64,000 nucleotides of DNA from the NCBI GenBank assembly GCA_963760125.1, contig CAVXBV010000008.1, positions 186,001 through 250,000 of the forward strand, in the 5' to 3' direction. The notes below the pieces were generated by a model. It ran no database searches and was not told the DNA's origin. It saw nothing but the letters and a program-made list of their open reading frames with translations. The first letter of the stretch is position 1. Each line of letters opens with the position of its first letter. Below are positions 17,840-26,793 of the stretch, piece after piece. Position numbers and translations under genes: made by a program. Source of the stretch: RYN-111 sp963760125 (GTDB lineage: Bacteria > Actinomycetota > Actinomycetes > Mycobacteriales > SCTD01).

Positions 17840-19807
17840 GTGACCCGCCGTCCCGCCCTGGCCCTCGCCCTGCTGCTCACCGCGCCGATCGCGGCGGTGA
17901 GCACCGCCCAAGCGGCCGCCCCGGCCGTCACCGTGCAGGCCTTGAAGATCACCACGACGGTGGCGCCCGAGGGCCTCGCGGGGAACACGACCTGCGTCGT
18001 CGACGCCGACCTGTACACGCCCGCCGGTGTGGACAAGGCGCATCCCGCGCCGGCGATCCTGACGACCAACGGCTTCGGCGGCAGCAAGGGCGACCAGGCG
18101 GGCCTGGGCAAGGCGTACGCCGCGAAGGGCTACGTCGTCCTGTCCTACTCCGGCCTCGGGTTCGGCTCGGAGGCCGGCACCGCGGGCAGTGGCTCCGGGT
18201 GCAAGATCACGCTCGACGACCGCGAGCACGACGGGGCCGCGGGCAAGCAGCTCATCGACTTCCTCGGCGGGATCAAGAAGGCCGACGACGGCACGCAGAT
18301 CGACTACGTCACCAAGGACGCGGTCGGACACGACGGAAAGGTCCACCCGGGCGACGTCCGCGTCGGCATGGTCGGCGGCTCGTACGGCGGGGAGATCCAG
18401 TTCGCGGTGGCGGGCATCGACCCGCGGCTGGACACGATCATCCCGCTGATCACCTGGAACGACCTGGCGTACTCCTTGGCTCCGAACAACACCTCCCTGC
18501 CGGCCAACGGCGTCAGCTACACCACGCCGGGCACCGAGAAGATCGACTGGACCACGCTGTTCTTCGGGGTCGGGATCGCGGACGGACTCCAGGGGACGGT
18601 GGCCACCAAGGACCCGACCCGCCTCGGCCCGTGCCCGAACTTCGCCGACGAGGCGTGCCTCGCCAAGGCGCAGATGGACGCCCTCGGCTACCCGACGGCC
18701 GACACCATCGCGTTCGCCCGCAACGCCAGCGTCGCGTCGTACCTCAAGGACATCCGCATCCCGACGATGCTCGGCCAGGGACAGGCGGACACCCTGTTCA
18801 ACCTGCAGGAGGCCGCCGCGACCTACGCCGCCCTGAAGGCGCAGAAGACGCCGGTCAAGATGATCTGGCAGCAGTGGGGGCACAGCCACGGCCCGGTGCC
18901 CGGCGAGTTCAACCTCGACACCCCGGACACCAACTACGAGGGCCGGCTCGTCACGCAGTGGTTCGACCACTACCTGATGGACAAGGGCCCGGCCCCGTCG
19001 CTCGACTTCACCTACTACCGGCCGTGGCTCGACAAGGGCGACGCCGGTCCGGCGTTCACGACCGCGCCGAGCTACCCGCTCCCCGGGGCCACGACGCTGT
19101 TCGGCTCCGCCGGCAAGGACCTCGTCACGGCCCGCAGCAAGGTCACCGCGGGCTCGGCGACCATCGCGATCCCGGCGGGCGGCGTGCCGCTGTCCTACAC
19201 CGAGACCTCCGCGCTCGACCAGAGCCAGCCCGTCCGCGACCTGCCCGGGGCGACCACGGGCCTGTCCTACGGCCCACTGACCAGCGACCTCGACGTCGTC
19301 GGCATCCCGACGGCGACGTTGCAGCTGTCCTCGCCGACCGCGTCGGTGAGCCAGGCGGCCGGACCCGGCGGGATGCTGGTGGCCTTCGTCAAGCTCTACG
19401 ACGTCGCGCCGGACGGCACGATCACGCTGCCCAACCGGCTGATCTCGCCGATCCGCGTCGCCGACATCACCAAGCCCGTCACCGTGTCGCTGCCCGGGAT
19501 CGTGCACCGCTTCCCGAAGGGCCACACGCTCAAGCTCGTCGTGTCGCTCTCGGACGCGGCGTACAAGGGGAACGCGCTCGCGCAGACCCTGACCCTGAGC
19601 ACGTCGCCCACCGCCCCGACCACGCTGACGCTCCCCGGCCTGGCCGCGCAAGCCGCCGCCAAGCCCGTCGTGACGAAGCCCGTCGCGGCGCCCGCTGCTC
19701 CAGTGTCCCCGACGTTGCCGACCACCGGTGGCGCCCCGGCGCTGGCCGTGCTCTCCCTCGTGGCGCTGGGCGGCGCGCTCGTGCTGCGCCGCCGCCGTTC
19801 GAGCTAG
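17840..19807 (+). CDS. secreted CocE/S15-like hydrolase with LPTTG wall-sorting tail
   Basis: Paralogue of the preceding gene, with 655 residues. Signal peptide VTRRPALALALLLTAPIAAV ending near AQAA (residue 25). Triad: Ser181 in GGSYGGEIQF, Asp317 in GQADTLF and His348/350 in WGHSHG. The C-terminal jelly-roll region again has HRFPKGHTLKLVVSLSD. It ends in Pro/Ala/Val repeats, LPTTGG, a hydrophobic segment and RRRRSS. GTG 17840 is preceded by GGAG at 17832-17835. Tandem duplication with divergence is likely; both enzymes probably work on the cell surface. Confidence 0.82.
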   Translation: MTRRPALALALLLTAPIAAVSTAQAAAPAVTVQALKITTTVAPEGLAGNTTCVVDADLYTPAGVDKAHPAPAILTTNGFGGSKGDQAGLGKAYAAKGYVVLSYSGLGFGSEAGTAGSGSGCKITLDDREHDGAAGKQLIDFLGGIKKADDGTQIDYVTKDAVGHDGKVHPGDVRVGMVGGSYGGEIQFAVAGIDPRLDTIIPLITWNDLAYSLAPNNTSLPANGVSYTTPGTEKIDWTTLFFGVGIADGLQGTVATKDPTRLGPCPNFADEACLAKAQMDALGYPTADTIAFARNASVASYLKDIRIPTMLGQGQADTLFNLQEAAATYAALKAQKTPVKMIWQQWGHSHGPVPGEFNLDTPDTNYEGRLVTQWFDHYLMDKGPAPSLDFTYYRPWLDKGDAGPAFTTAPSYPLPGATTLFGSAGKDLVTARSKVTAGSATIAIPAGGVPLSYTETSALDQSQPVRDLPGATTGLSYGPLTSDLDVVGIPTATLQLSSPTASVSQAAGPGGMLVAFVKLYDVAPDGTITLPNRLISPIRVADITKPVTVSLPGIVHRFPKGHTLKLVVSLSDAAYKGNALAQTLTLSTSPTAPTTLTLPGLAAQAAAKPVVTKPVAAPAAPVSPTLPTTGGAPALAVLSLVALGGALVLRRRRSS

Positions 19808-19817
19808 CGCAGACGGG

Positions 19818-20219
19818 TCAGACCGTCGAGCCGACGTTTGCTCGGACCCACTCGACGATCGCGGTCGGCGACGCCCCCGCTGTGAAGATCTTGGTCACGC
19901 CGGCGGCCTCGAGGATCGGGATGTCGTCCTCCGGGATGATCCCGCCGCCGAAGACGACGACGTCGTCGGCGCCTCGCTCGCGCAGCAGCTCGACGATGCG
20001 CGGCATCAAGGTCAGGTGCGCGCCGGACAGGATCGACAGGCCGACGCAGTCGGCGTCCTCCTGGATGGCGGTCTCCACGACCTGCTCGGGCGTCTGGTGC
20101 AGCCCGGTGTAGATGACCTCCATGCCGGCGTCGCGGAGGGCCCGCGCCACGACCTTGGCGCCGCGGTCGTGACCGTCCAGACCGGGCTTGGCGACGACGA
20201 CGCGCAGGCGCTCACTCAT
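19818..20219 (-). CDS. stand-alone cobalamin-binding protein, methylmalonyl-CoA mutase C-terminal type
   Basis: A 133-residue protein equal to the B12-binding domain of acyl-CoA mutases. All the cofactor contacts are visible: KPGLDGHDRGAK (the DxHxxG motif with the cobalt-ligating His), SILSGAH (SxL) and VVFGGGIIP (GG). It may be the small subunit of an isobutyryl- or ethylmalonyl-type mutase encoded elsewhere. ATG 20219 is favoured over the longer frame because TACTCT lies 7 nt upstream and MSERLRVVVAKPGLDGHD is the normal family start. The divergent neighbour 20 bp away is a carboxyltransferase, consistent with propionate/acyl-CoA chemistry. Confidence 0.85.
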   Translation of the reverse strand: MSERLRVVVAKPGLDGHDRGAKVVARALRDAGMEVIYTGLHQTPEQVVETAIQEDADCVGLSILSGAHLTLMPRIVELLRERGADDVVVFGGGIIPEDDIPILEAAGVTKIFTAGASPTAIVEWVRANVGSTV

Positions 20220-20226
20220 GGGTGGG

Positions 20227-20232
20227 AGAGTA
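20227..20232 (-). promoter_or_regulatory. -10 element TACTCT of the cobalamin-binding protein gene
   Basis: The minus-strand TACTCT ends 7 nt before ATG 20219. It sits within the 20-bp divergent spacer, so its -35 region must lie inside the opposite gene. Confidence 0.4.
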
Positions 20233-20239
20233 CGCGGCC

Positions 20240-21682
20240 ATGAGCGACCAACGCGCCGACCCCCGGCCTGCCGACTGGCGGGAGGCCGTCCTCGCGGGTG
20301 CGACGCTGCTCGACGTCCGACTGGCGCACCGCAACCCGGGCCACTGGCAGGGGTACGACGCACGGTCGGCCGTGCGGGCCTACCGGCTGCGCGGCGCCCC
20401 CGGTCAGCCGGCGCCCGTCGCGCTGGCCTGGGACTTCAGCGTGCAGGGCGGGTCCTTCAGCGAGGACGACGCGACCGTCTTCACCAAGGCCGTCCAGCAC
20501 GCGGTGTCGGAGCGCGTCCCGCTGGTGACGCTCGTCCGCACCGGTGGCACGCGCCTGCAGGAGGGGATGGCGGCCCTCGTCGGCATCCCGCGCGCCCGCG
20601 TCGCCCTGCTGTCCTTGGCGGCCGCCGGCCTGCCGCACCTGGCGGTCGCCGACCATCCCACCACCGGCGGCGTCTGGATCTCTGTCGCCTCGGCAGCCGA
20701 CGTCCGCCTCGCGGTCGAGGGCGCCACCATCGGGTTCGCCGGCCCTCGGGTCGTCGAGGCGCTGAGCGGGGCGCTCCCCGGCCCCGACAGCCACACGGCC
20801 ACCGCTGCCTTCGCGGCCGGCCTGGTCGACGACGTGCTGCCCCGCGACCAGGCCGCCGCGTGGCTGACCGCGGCGCTCGCCACGCTGGCTCCGCCGTCCG
20901 CAGCCGAGGCGCCGGCGGTCCCGACGTACCCGCGGCCCCCGGACATCGAAGGGTGGGAGCAGGTGCAGCGCACGCGACGACGACGCCGCTCCGGTCAAGA
21001 CCTGCTCGACGCGCTCCTGACCGAGCCCCTGCCGCTGCGGGCTCCGCGGGGAGATACGACGGTCGCCGCTCGGATCGGCCGGCTCGACGGGCGTCCGGTC
21101 GTCGCGGTCGCGCTCGCTGCGGAGCTCAGGGGAGCGCCGACGCCCGATGGCTACCGCTTGGCGACCCGGGCTTACCGCCTGGCCGGGCGCCTGGGGTTGC
21201 CGGTGCTCAGCCTGGTGGACACCCCGGGTGCGGATCCCTCCCCTGCCGCCGAGCGCGACGGGATCGCCCCCGCGATGGGCGAGGCCCTCGACGCCCTGCT
21301 GACCTGCCCCACCCCGACGCTCGCCCTGGTCCACGGCGAGGGCGGCTCGGGAGGTGCACTCGCCGCGAGCGTGGCCGACCGGGTCCTCATCACCGAGGAG
21401 TGCTACTTCGCCCCGATGGCTCCCGAAGGAGCCACCGCGGCGCTCCGACGTCCACCCGAGGAGTGCGCGAACCGGATGCGGATCACGCCGGCGGACCTGC
21501 TCGACCTGGGCTTCGCGGACGCGCTGGCGCGGCCCGAGGACGTCGCCGCCCACCTCCGCCAGCTGGTCGATCGCGGCGTGAACGTCCAGGCGCGGCTTGC
21601 GCGGTGGTCCGTCCCGCTTCCAGGTCACGCTTGTGTGACAGACGGTGTGGCCCGCGTCACGTTGGGGCAGCACGACGAGTAG
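20240..21682 (+). CDS. acyl-CoA carboxyltransferase, fused beta-alpha halves
   Basis: A 480-residue protein with two crotonase-fold halves, as in AccD-AccA. The N-half has GGSFSEDDATVFTKAVQHA and TGGTRLQEGM. The C-half has VLSLVDTPGADPSPAAERDG and GEGGSGGALAASVADRVLI, the acyl-CoA/biotin oxyanion loops. The N-terminal Cys4 zinc ribbon of bacterial AccD is absent, and there is no biotin-carrier motif, so partner subunits must be elsewhere. ATG 20240 is used; an in-frame GTG at 20222 would add six residues. The acyl-CoA specificity is not readable. Confidence 0.75.
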   Translation: MSDQRADPRPADWREAVLAGATLLDVRLAHRNPGHWQGYDARSAVRAYRLRGAPGQPAPVALAWDFSVQGGSFSEDDATVFTKAVQHAVSERVPLVTLVRTGGTRLQEGMAALVGIPRARVALLSLAAAGLPHLAVADHPTTGGVWISVASAADVRLAVEGATIGFAGPRVVEALSGALPGPDSHTATAAFAAGLVDDVLPRDQAAAWLTAALATLAPPSAAEAPAVPTYPRPPDIEGWEQVQRTRRRRRSGQDLLDALLTEPLPLRAPRGDTTVAARIGRLDGRPVVAVALAAELRGAPTPDGYRLATRAYRLAGRLGLPVLSLVDTPGADPSPAAERDGIAPAMGEALDALLTCPTPTLALVHGEGGSGGALAASVADRVLITEECYFAPMAPEGATAALRRPPEECANRMRITPADLLDLGFADALARPEDVAAHLRQLVDRGVNVQARLARWSVPLPGHACVTDGVARVTLGQHDE

Positions 21683-21743
21683 GTTCACTCAACGCGACCC
21701 GTCAGCACCCCCCGGCTGGCGACCCTGACCCGGCGAGGAGCGC

Positions 21744-22730
21744 ATGGTGCTCGACCCACGGCCCCACCTGACCCAGGCGGCACAGGTCACCCGACGCGGC
21801 CTCCGCACCGTCTGCAGCGCCGCCGGCGTCCGCGGCACGGCCACGGAGCTGGCCTGGATCACCGCGCACAGCGCCCTCTACCCCCTGGGCCTCACGGCCG
21901 AGCGTCGGCGCGACACCCGTGACGAGCTCGACCGGTTCACCCTGTCCGACCTCCCCGCCGGCCAGCGTGGCCTGCTCATGGGCGACATCGTGGCCGCGGG
22001 CACGCCGATCATCTTGGTGCACGGCCTGGTGGACAACCGCTCGATCTTCACGCTCCTGCGCCGCGCGCTGCGCCGCCGCGGCTTCGGCCGCGTCATGACG
22101 CTCAACTACAGCCCGCTGACGCAGGACGTTCGCACCGTCGCGCTGCGCCTGCAGGAGCTCGTCGAACGCACCTGCGCCGAGACCGGGTACGAGCGCGTGC
22201 ACGTCGTCGGCCACTCCCTCGGGGGGCTCGTGGCGCGCTACTACGTCCAGCGCCTCGGCGGTGACGCCCGGGTCCACACCCTGTGCACCCTCGGCACGCC
22301 GCATGCCGGCACGAGGGCTGCCCACCTCATCCCGCAGCGGCTGGTGCGTCAGCTGCGCCCGGACTCGCCCCTGCTGCAGGAGCTCGCTGAGCCAGCGCCC
22401 GGGTGCCGGACCCGCTTCGTGGCGTTCTGGAGCGACCTGGACCAGCTCATGGTCCCCAAGCAGACCGCGCGTCTCGAGCACCCCGACCTGCTGGCCCGCA
22501 ACGTGCTGCTGCGTGGGGTGGGGCACATGTCGCTGCCGATCGACGGGCGCGTGGTGCGTGAGATCGCCTCGCTGCTGGCCCACCTCGACGAGGACGGCAC
22601 CACGGTCACCGCGGGCGTGACCTCCATCGACGCGACGCCCGTCCCGCTCTCCTCGCTCGTCCCGCAGCAGGACCCGGTGAGCCGCAGTGGCCTGCGCCTG
22701 CCCCGTCTGCGCCGGGCCGCCACCTCCTGA
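21744..22730 (+). CDS. alpha/beta-hydrolase lipase/esterase
   Basis: A 328-residue protein with a classic lipase core: PIILVHGLVDNRSIF (oxyanion strand) near residue 92, the nucleophile Ser in VVGHSLGGLVARYY near 155, and LGTPHAGTRAA after it. The acid and His are probably the Asp in WSDLDQL and the His in GVGHMSLP. No export signal is obvious; the N-terminus has a weak hydrophobic stretch only. The family includes triacylglycerol lipases and PGAP1-like esterases. ATG 21744 has a GAGGAG ribosome site. It probably acts on acyl esters; substrate unknown. Confidence 0.8.
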   Translation: MVLDPRPHLTQAAQVTRRGLRTVCSAAGVRGTATELAWITAHSALYPLGLTAERRRDTRDELDRFTLSDLPAGQRGLLMGDIVAAGTPIILVHGLVDNRSIFTLLRRALRRRGFGRVMTLNYSPLTQDVRTVALRLQELVERTCAETGYERVHVVGHSLGGLVARYYVQRLGGDARVHTLCTLGTPHAGTRAAHLIPQRLVRQLRPDSPLLQELAEPAPGCRTRFVAFWSDLDQLMVPKQTARLEHPDLLARNVLLRGVGHMSLPIDGRVVREIASLLAHLDEDGTTVTAGVTSIDATPVPLSSLVPQQDPVSRSGLRLPRLRRAATS

Positions 22731-22784
22731 CCCCCGCCTGGCCTGCTTCTCGGCCGGATGACGTAGTGGCCCTGGTCACTTCGG

Positions 22785-22800
22785 GCTACCCGGGGGTAGC
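22785..22800. repeat. inverted repeat GCTACC-CGGG-GGTAGC
   Basis: A 6-bp perfect palindrome arm pair in the 190-bp spacer between the lipase and M23 genes. Without a T-run it could be a weak terminator or a protein-binding site. Confidence 0.4.
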
Positions 22801-22835
22801 GCTCACGGGACGACTTCGATAACGTCCGGGTAACG

Positions 22836-22856
22836 GACCACCCCTTGTGGGTGGTC
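22836..22856. repeat. inverted repeat GACCACCC-CTTGT-GGGTGGTC in the M23 peptidase leader
   Basis: Perfect 8-bp arms with a 5-nt loop, 64 bp upstream of the M23 gene start. It could be an RNA hairpin in the leader or an operator. I looked for ydaO/c-di-AMP riboswitch landmarks, common upstream of actinobacterial wall hydrolases, and did not see them. Confidence 0.45.
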
Positions 22857-22920
22857 GCTGCATGTGCACCCAGCCCCGCACGCGCAGCCGCCCCAGCCCC
22901 GCAGACACCGGAGTACCCCT

Positions 22921-23652
22921 GTGCCCCCTGCCGACGACGCCGCGCTCGACGCCGCCGACACCCCCCGCCCCCTGTCCACCTCGCGCTCGCCGCGACTGGT
23001 CCGCGCGCTGCTGATCGGCGCGTGTGGCCTCGGCCTCGCCGGCGTGGGGCTCACCTCGCCCGAGAGCCCCACCTCCGAGGTCGCGCTCAGCACCGCCGCG
23101 TCCTCGACCGTCCTGGTCGAGGCCCTCCCGCACGGCGCCCCGCAGGTCCTCCAGCCCCCCGCGGTCACGACCGCGCCCCGCGCGTCCCGTTCCCGCCCGG
23201 TCCCGGCCAAGAAGAAGCCCGCCGCGTCGACCGGCAAGAAGGCCTCGTTCACCGGCGGCTGGACCCGGCCGTCGTACGCCGGAGTGGTCAGCTCGTACGG
23301 CATGCGCTGGGGCAAGATGCACAAGGGCGTGGACTTCGGCGCACGTTACGGCGCCTCGATCCGTGCCGTCGGTGACGGCACGGTCGTCGGCACCGGTTAC
23401 CAGGGCTCGGAGTCCGGCTACGGGTTGATCACCATCATCCGGCACGCGGACGGCTACTACAGCGCCTACGCCCACCAGTCGCGCGACGTCGTCAGCGTCG
23501 GGCAGAAGGTCCACCGCGGCGACGTCATCGGGTACGTCGGGTCCACCGGCCACTCGACGGGACCGCACCTGCACTTCGAGATCCGTCGCAGCACCCACGG
23601 CGGCCAGGTCAACCCGTTGAGCTACCTGCGCAAGCACGGCGTCAAGATCTGA
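22921..23652 (+). CDS. M23-family cell-wall endopeptidase
   Basis: A 243-residue membrane-anchored or exported protein. After a polar N-terminus there is a hydrophobic segment (about residues 28-44), then a Pro/Lys-rich linker, and the LytM/M23 domain at about 115-243. Zinc ligands: His134 and Asp138 in HKGVDFG and His218 in PHLHFE, with His185 in YAHQ as a catalytic residue and His216 beside them. It cuts peptidoglycan cross-links or acts as an amidase activator. GTG 22921 with GGAG upstream is chosen; the in-frame ATG at 22864 falls just after the leader hairpin and adds unconserved residues. Confidence 0.85.
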   Translation: MPPADDAALDAADTPRPLSTSRSPRLVRALLIGACGLGLAGVGLTSPESPTSEVALSTAASSTVLVEALPHGAPQVLQPPAVTTAPRASRSRPVPAKKKPAASTGKKASFTGGWTRPSYAGVVSSYGMRWGKMHKGVDFGARYGASIRAVGDGTVVGTGYQGSESGYGLITIIRHADGYYSAYAHQSRDVVSVGQKVHRGDVIGYVGSTGHSTGPHLHFEIRRSTHGGQVNPLSYLRKHGVKI

Positions 23653-23701
23653 CCTGAGAGATCTGACCGGACGGTTCGTCAGCGAGGCGGCCGCACCCCG
23701 G

Positions 23702-25006
23702 TCATCCCCGCTGCGGCTGCGCCTCGGCCCGACGGCTGACGACGACCTGGCTCGCCGTGATCACTGCTCCCACCCCCAGGGCCACCCCGAGCGTCAGCCG
23801 GTCGTCGCGCGCCTTCACGACCAGGAACGCACCGAGCACGGCCAGGTCCAGCACGATGGCCACGACCGGCACGGCGACGCGCGCCTGAACCTGCTCGCGC
23901 AGGTGGCGCAGCAGCCCCCAGTGGATGGCGATGTCCATCGACAGGTACAGGATCGCCCCCATCGAGGCGATCTGGCTCAGGTCCAGGAACGCGGCGAGCA
24001 CGATGGCCAGTCCGGCAGTCACCACGAGCGCCTGGTGGGGCACCCGTCCCGGCAGACCGGGCGCCTGCCCCATGTCCTTGAGCATGTCGTAGAGCCGGGA
24101 CACCGAGTAGATGCTGGCCAGCAGCCCGGAGAAGGTCGCGACCAGCGCGAGGGCGATCGTCAACCCGACGCCCCACGACCCGAACAGGGGCTCCGCCGCG
24201 GCGGCGAGGGCGTAGTCACGGGCCGCCACGACCTCGTCGACGCTCAGGCTGCCGGCGACGGACACGGTGAGGAGCAGGTAGATCACCGTGCACAGCGCGA
24301 TGGACAGCACGATCGAGCGCCCGACGTTCTTGTTCGGGTCCTTGATGTCACCACCCTGGTTGGTGATGGTCGTGAACCCCTTGTAGGCCAAGATGCACAG
24401 CGTCGTCCCGGCGAGGAACCCGAGCACGCCCCCACCGCTGCTGCCGCCGCTGTCGGCCGTGGCGAAGTCCAAGACCGAGGAGAGGCCGGCTGCCACGATC
24501 CCGCCGACGGCGAGGGCGGCGATGCCGAGAATCTTCACGGCGGCGGTCACCGTCGCCGACCGCTCCACCCACCCGGTGCCCACGAGGTTGACCAGAGCGG
24601 CGACGACGATGACCGCGACGCCCAGGGCAGGGACCAGGACGGCCGAGTCCTCCCGCCCGAACGGGCGCAGCGCGTACGTGCCGAACGTGCGGGCCAGCAG
24701 GCTCTGGGCGACCACCATCGACACGTACATGAAGAGTGAGAAGGTGCCCGCGACCACCCCGGGGCCGTACGCCGCCTTGAGCTGCATGGCGATCCCCCCG
24801 GAGGAGGGGTTGACGTTGGCGTAGCGGATGTAGGAGTAAGCGCTGAAGGCCACGACCACGGCGCCGGCCAGGAAGGCCAGCGGCATGAGGGTGCCGGCGA
24901 GCTCGCTCACCTGGCCCACGAGAGCGAAGATGCCAGCTCCGATCATGACACCGGTGCCGAGGGAGATCGACCCGACCAGGGACAGCTTGTTGTCGTCAGC
25001 GGCCAT
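23702..25006 (-). CDS. APC-superfamily amino acid permease
   Basis: About 434 residues with some twelve membrane segments. The N-terminal signature NKLSLVGSISLGTGVMIGAG and GGIAMQLKAAYGPG are characteristic of APC amino acid/polyamine transporters; EDSAVLVP and GGDIKDPNKNVGRSI are conserved loops. It imports or exchanges an unidentified amino acid across the cytoplasmic membrane. ATG 25006 (MAADDNKLSL) is chosen; an in-frame GTG at 25021 adds five residues. Neither start has a strong ribosome site. It is divergent from the LPTTG hydrolase gene. Confidence 0.85.
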   Translation of the reverse strand: MAADDNKLSLVGSISLGTGVMIGAGIFALVGQVSELAGTLMPLAFLAGAVVVAFSAYSYIRYANVNPSSGGIAMQLKAAYGPGVVAGTFSLFMYVSMVVAQSLLARTFGTYALRPFGREDSAVLVPALGVAVIVVAALVNLVGTGWVERSATVTAAVKILGIAALAVGGIVAAGLSSVLDFATADSGGSSGGGVLGFLAGTTLCILAYKGFTTITNQGGDIKDPNKNVGRSIVLSIALCTVIYLLLTVSVAGSLSVDEVVAARDYALAAAAEPLFGSWGVGLTIALALVATFSGLLASIYSVSRLYDMLKDMGQAPGLPGRVPHQALVVTAGLAIVLAAFLDLSQIASMGAILYLSMDIAIHWGLLRHLREQVQARVAVPVVAIVLDLAVLGAFLVVKARDDRLTLGVALGVGAVITASQVVVSRRAEAQPQRG

Positions 25007-25145
25007 AACGGTGAACATCACCAGGCCCGCGGCGTCTCACACCCCGCGCTGCCGCCGCTGGTCCGAGCCTCGCCCGGACCGCGACGGCGCAGGGACCTGT
25101 GTCGAGACGGCGAAACAGAACAGATCCGCTCAACGAGGAGTGCAC

Positions 25146-26765
25146 GTGACGCGCCGTTCCCTGCCCCACCTGCTGCTCGGCGTCGCGCTCGTCGCAGCCG
25201 GCCTGCTCGGCACGCCGGCCTCGGGGACCGCGGCCCCGGCCGCTGCGCCACCGTCACCGGTGCCGACCCCGACGCTGAGCGAGCCACCGGTCGGGATCCA
25301 CGGCCACGCCCTCTGGGACAGCTACCACGACCTGACGCCGTTCGGCTACGCCGACCACGAGTACTTCGTGTCCGGCACGGCCCGCTCGACCAGTGGCGCG
25401 GCTCCGGCGCCGTTCACCACCCGGATCATCGTGGCCCGACCCACCGCGGCCAAGGCCTTCAACGGGACGGTGATGCTCGACTGGGTCAACGTCACGGCCC
25501 AGTTCGAGAACCCCGTCGACACGATGGAGGGCCGCCAACTGCTGCTGCGCGAGGGGTTCGCCTACGTCCACGTGAGCGCGCAGAAGGCGGGGCTGTGCTG
25601 CAGCCCGCTCACCCCCACGGTCTACGACCCGGTGCGGTACGCCGCCCTGAACCACCCAGGTGATGACTACGCCGAGGACATCTTCTCCCAGGTCGCGAAG
25701 GTGCTGCGGACGCATCCTGCGACCGTGGACCCGATGCCCGGCCTGACGGTACGCAACGTCCTCGCCGCCGGGCAGTCCCAGTCCGCCAGCCGGCTCTACG
25801 GCTACGTCAACAGCACGCAGGCCAGCGCCGGCGTCATCGACGGCTTCCTCATCCACGGTGGCGGCGCCAAGACTTTCACCAAGCCGCTCACCGTGCCGGT
25901 CATCCACCTGCTCAGCGACAACGAGGCCAAGGTCGACCCGCCGACCAAGGACCCGAAGTACCGCGTCATGGAGATCGCCGGCACGGCGCACTCCGGCTTC
26001 TTCATCGGCTACCAGTCGGTCTTCGGCTCCGGCCCGCGCACGGCGGACCAGGCGCCGATGTCCAAGGCGCAGTACGACACGACGATCGACAAGGCGGGCA
26101 ACTACGGCCAGCTCCTCGACCCGATGCTCGGCACGTGCGTGCTCGCGGGCTCGACGATGCCGATGCACTACGCGGTCTCGACGGCGCTGCACCAACTCCA
26201 CCGCTGGATGACGACAGGCAAGGCTCCCGCACCCACACCCCGCTTCACCTTCAACGGGACCGCGCGGGCCACCGACCAGTACGGCAACACCCTCGGCGGC
26301 ATCAGGTACCCACCGATCGTGCACCCGGTCGCGCAGTACAAGAGCACCTCCTGCCCTCTCGGCGGTCTCACCGTGCCCTTCTCCGACAGCGAGATCCAGA
26401 AGCTGTACGGCTCGTTCGACGGCTACCAGAAGAAGATGCGGGCGGCAACGGACACCGCCGTGCGCCAGGGCTGGCTGCTGCCGGTGGACGCGATCGACCA
26501 GATGCGGCGGGTCTGCCAGGCCAAGGTGCGGTTCGGGACCAGCGACACCGGGACGTGCACGCCCTACACGCCGCCGGCCTTCGAGGCCGACGCCGCCCCG
26601 GCGGTGGCGCCCGCCCGCCCCGCCCCGGCCGCGGCTCCCGCTGCCGCCCCGGCCGCGCCCGCTCCGGTGCGGAGCACGCTGCCGACGACCGGCGGGCTCC
26701 CTTGGTTGGCCGCAACGGGCCTGCTGCTCCTCGCCCTCGCCGCGCGGCGCTGGCGCGTCGCCTAG
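25146..26765 (+). CDS. secreted alpha/beta hydrolase with LPTTG wall-sorting tail
   Basis: A 539-residue exported protein resembling the alpha/beta hydrolase domain family seen in secreted actinobacterial esterases. Signal peptide to about residue 28 (LGTPASGTAA). The likely nucleophile Ser is in AAGQSQSASRLYGY near residue 213; the other triad members are not certain. The C-terminus has an Ala/Pro repeat spacer, LPTTGG, a hydrophobic stretch and RRWRVA, the cell-wall sorting layout shared with the two CocE-like proteins upstream. GAGGAG lies just before GTG 25146; another GTG at 25140 is possible. Confidence 0.75.
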   Translation: MTRRSLPHLLLGVALVAAGLLGTPASGTAAPAAAPPSPVPTPTLSEPPVGIHGHALWDSYHDLTPFGYADHEYFVSGTARSTSGAAPAPFTTRIIVARPTAAKAFNGTVMLDWVNVTAQFENPVDTMEGRQLLLREGFAYVHVSAQKAGLCCSPLTPTVYDPVRYAALNHPGDDYAEDIFSQVAKVLRTHPATVDPMPGLTVRNVLAAGQSQSASRLYGYVNSTQASAGVIDGFLIHGGGAKTFTKPLTVPVIHLLSDNEAKVDPPTKDPKYRVMEIAGTAHSGFFIGYQSVFGSGPRTADQAPMSKAQYDTTIDKAGNYGQLLDPMLGTCVLAGSTMPMHYAVSTALHQLHRWMTTGKAPAPTPRFTFNGTARATDQYGNTLGGIRYPPIVHPVAQYKSTSCPLGGLTVPFSDSEIQKLYGSFDGYQKKMRAATDTAVRQGWLLPVDAIDQMRRVCQAKVRFGTSDTGTCTPYTPPAFEADAAPAVAPARPAPAAAPAAAPAAPAPVRSTLPTTGGLPWLAATGLLLLALAARRWRVA

Positions 26766-26793
26766 GACGAGACCGCCGGTCCGGAGAGCGGGG

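Noticed and set aside
22731..22920. A ydaO-type (c-di-AMP) riboswitch upstream of the M23 gene
   Set aside because: The expected purine-rich landmark sequences are absent; only simple inverted repeats were seen.
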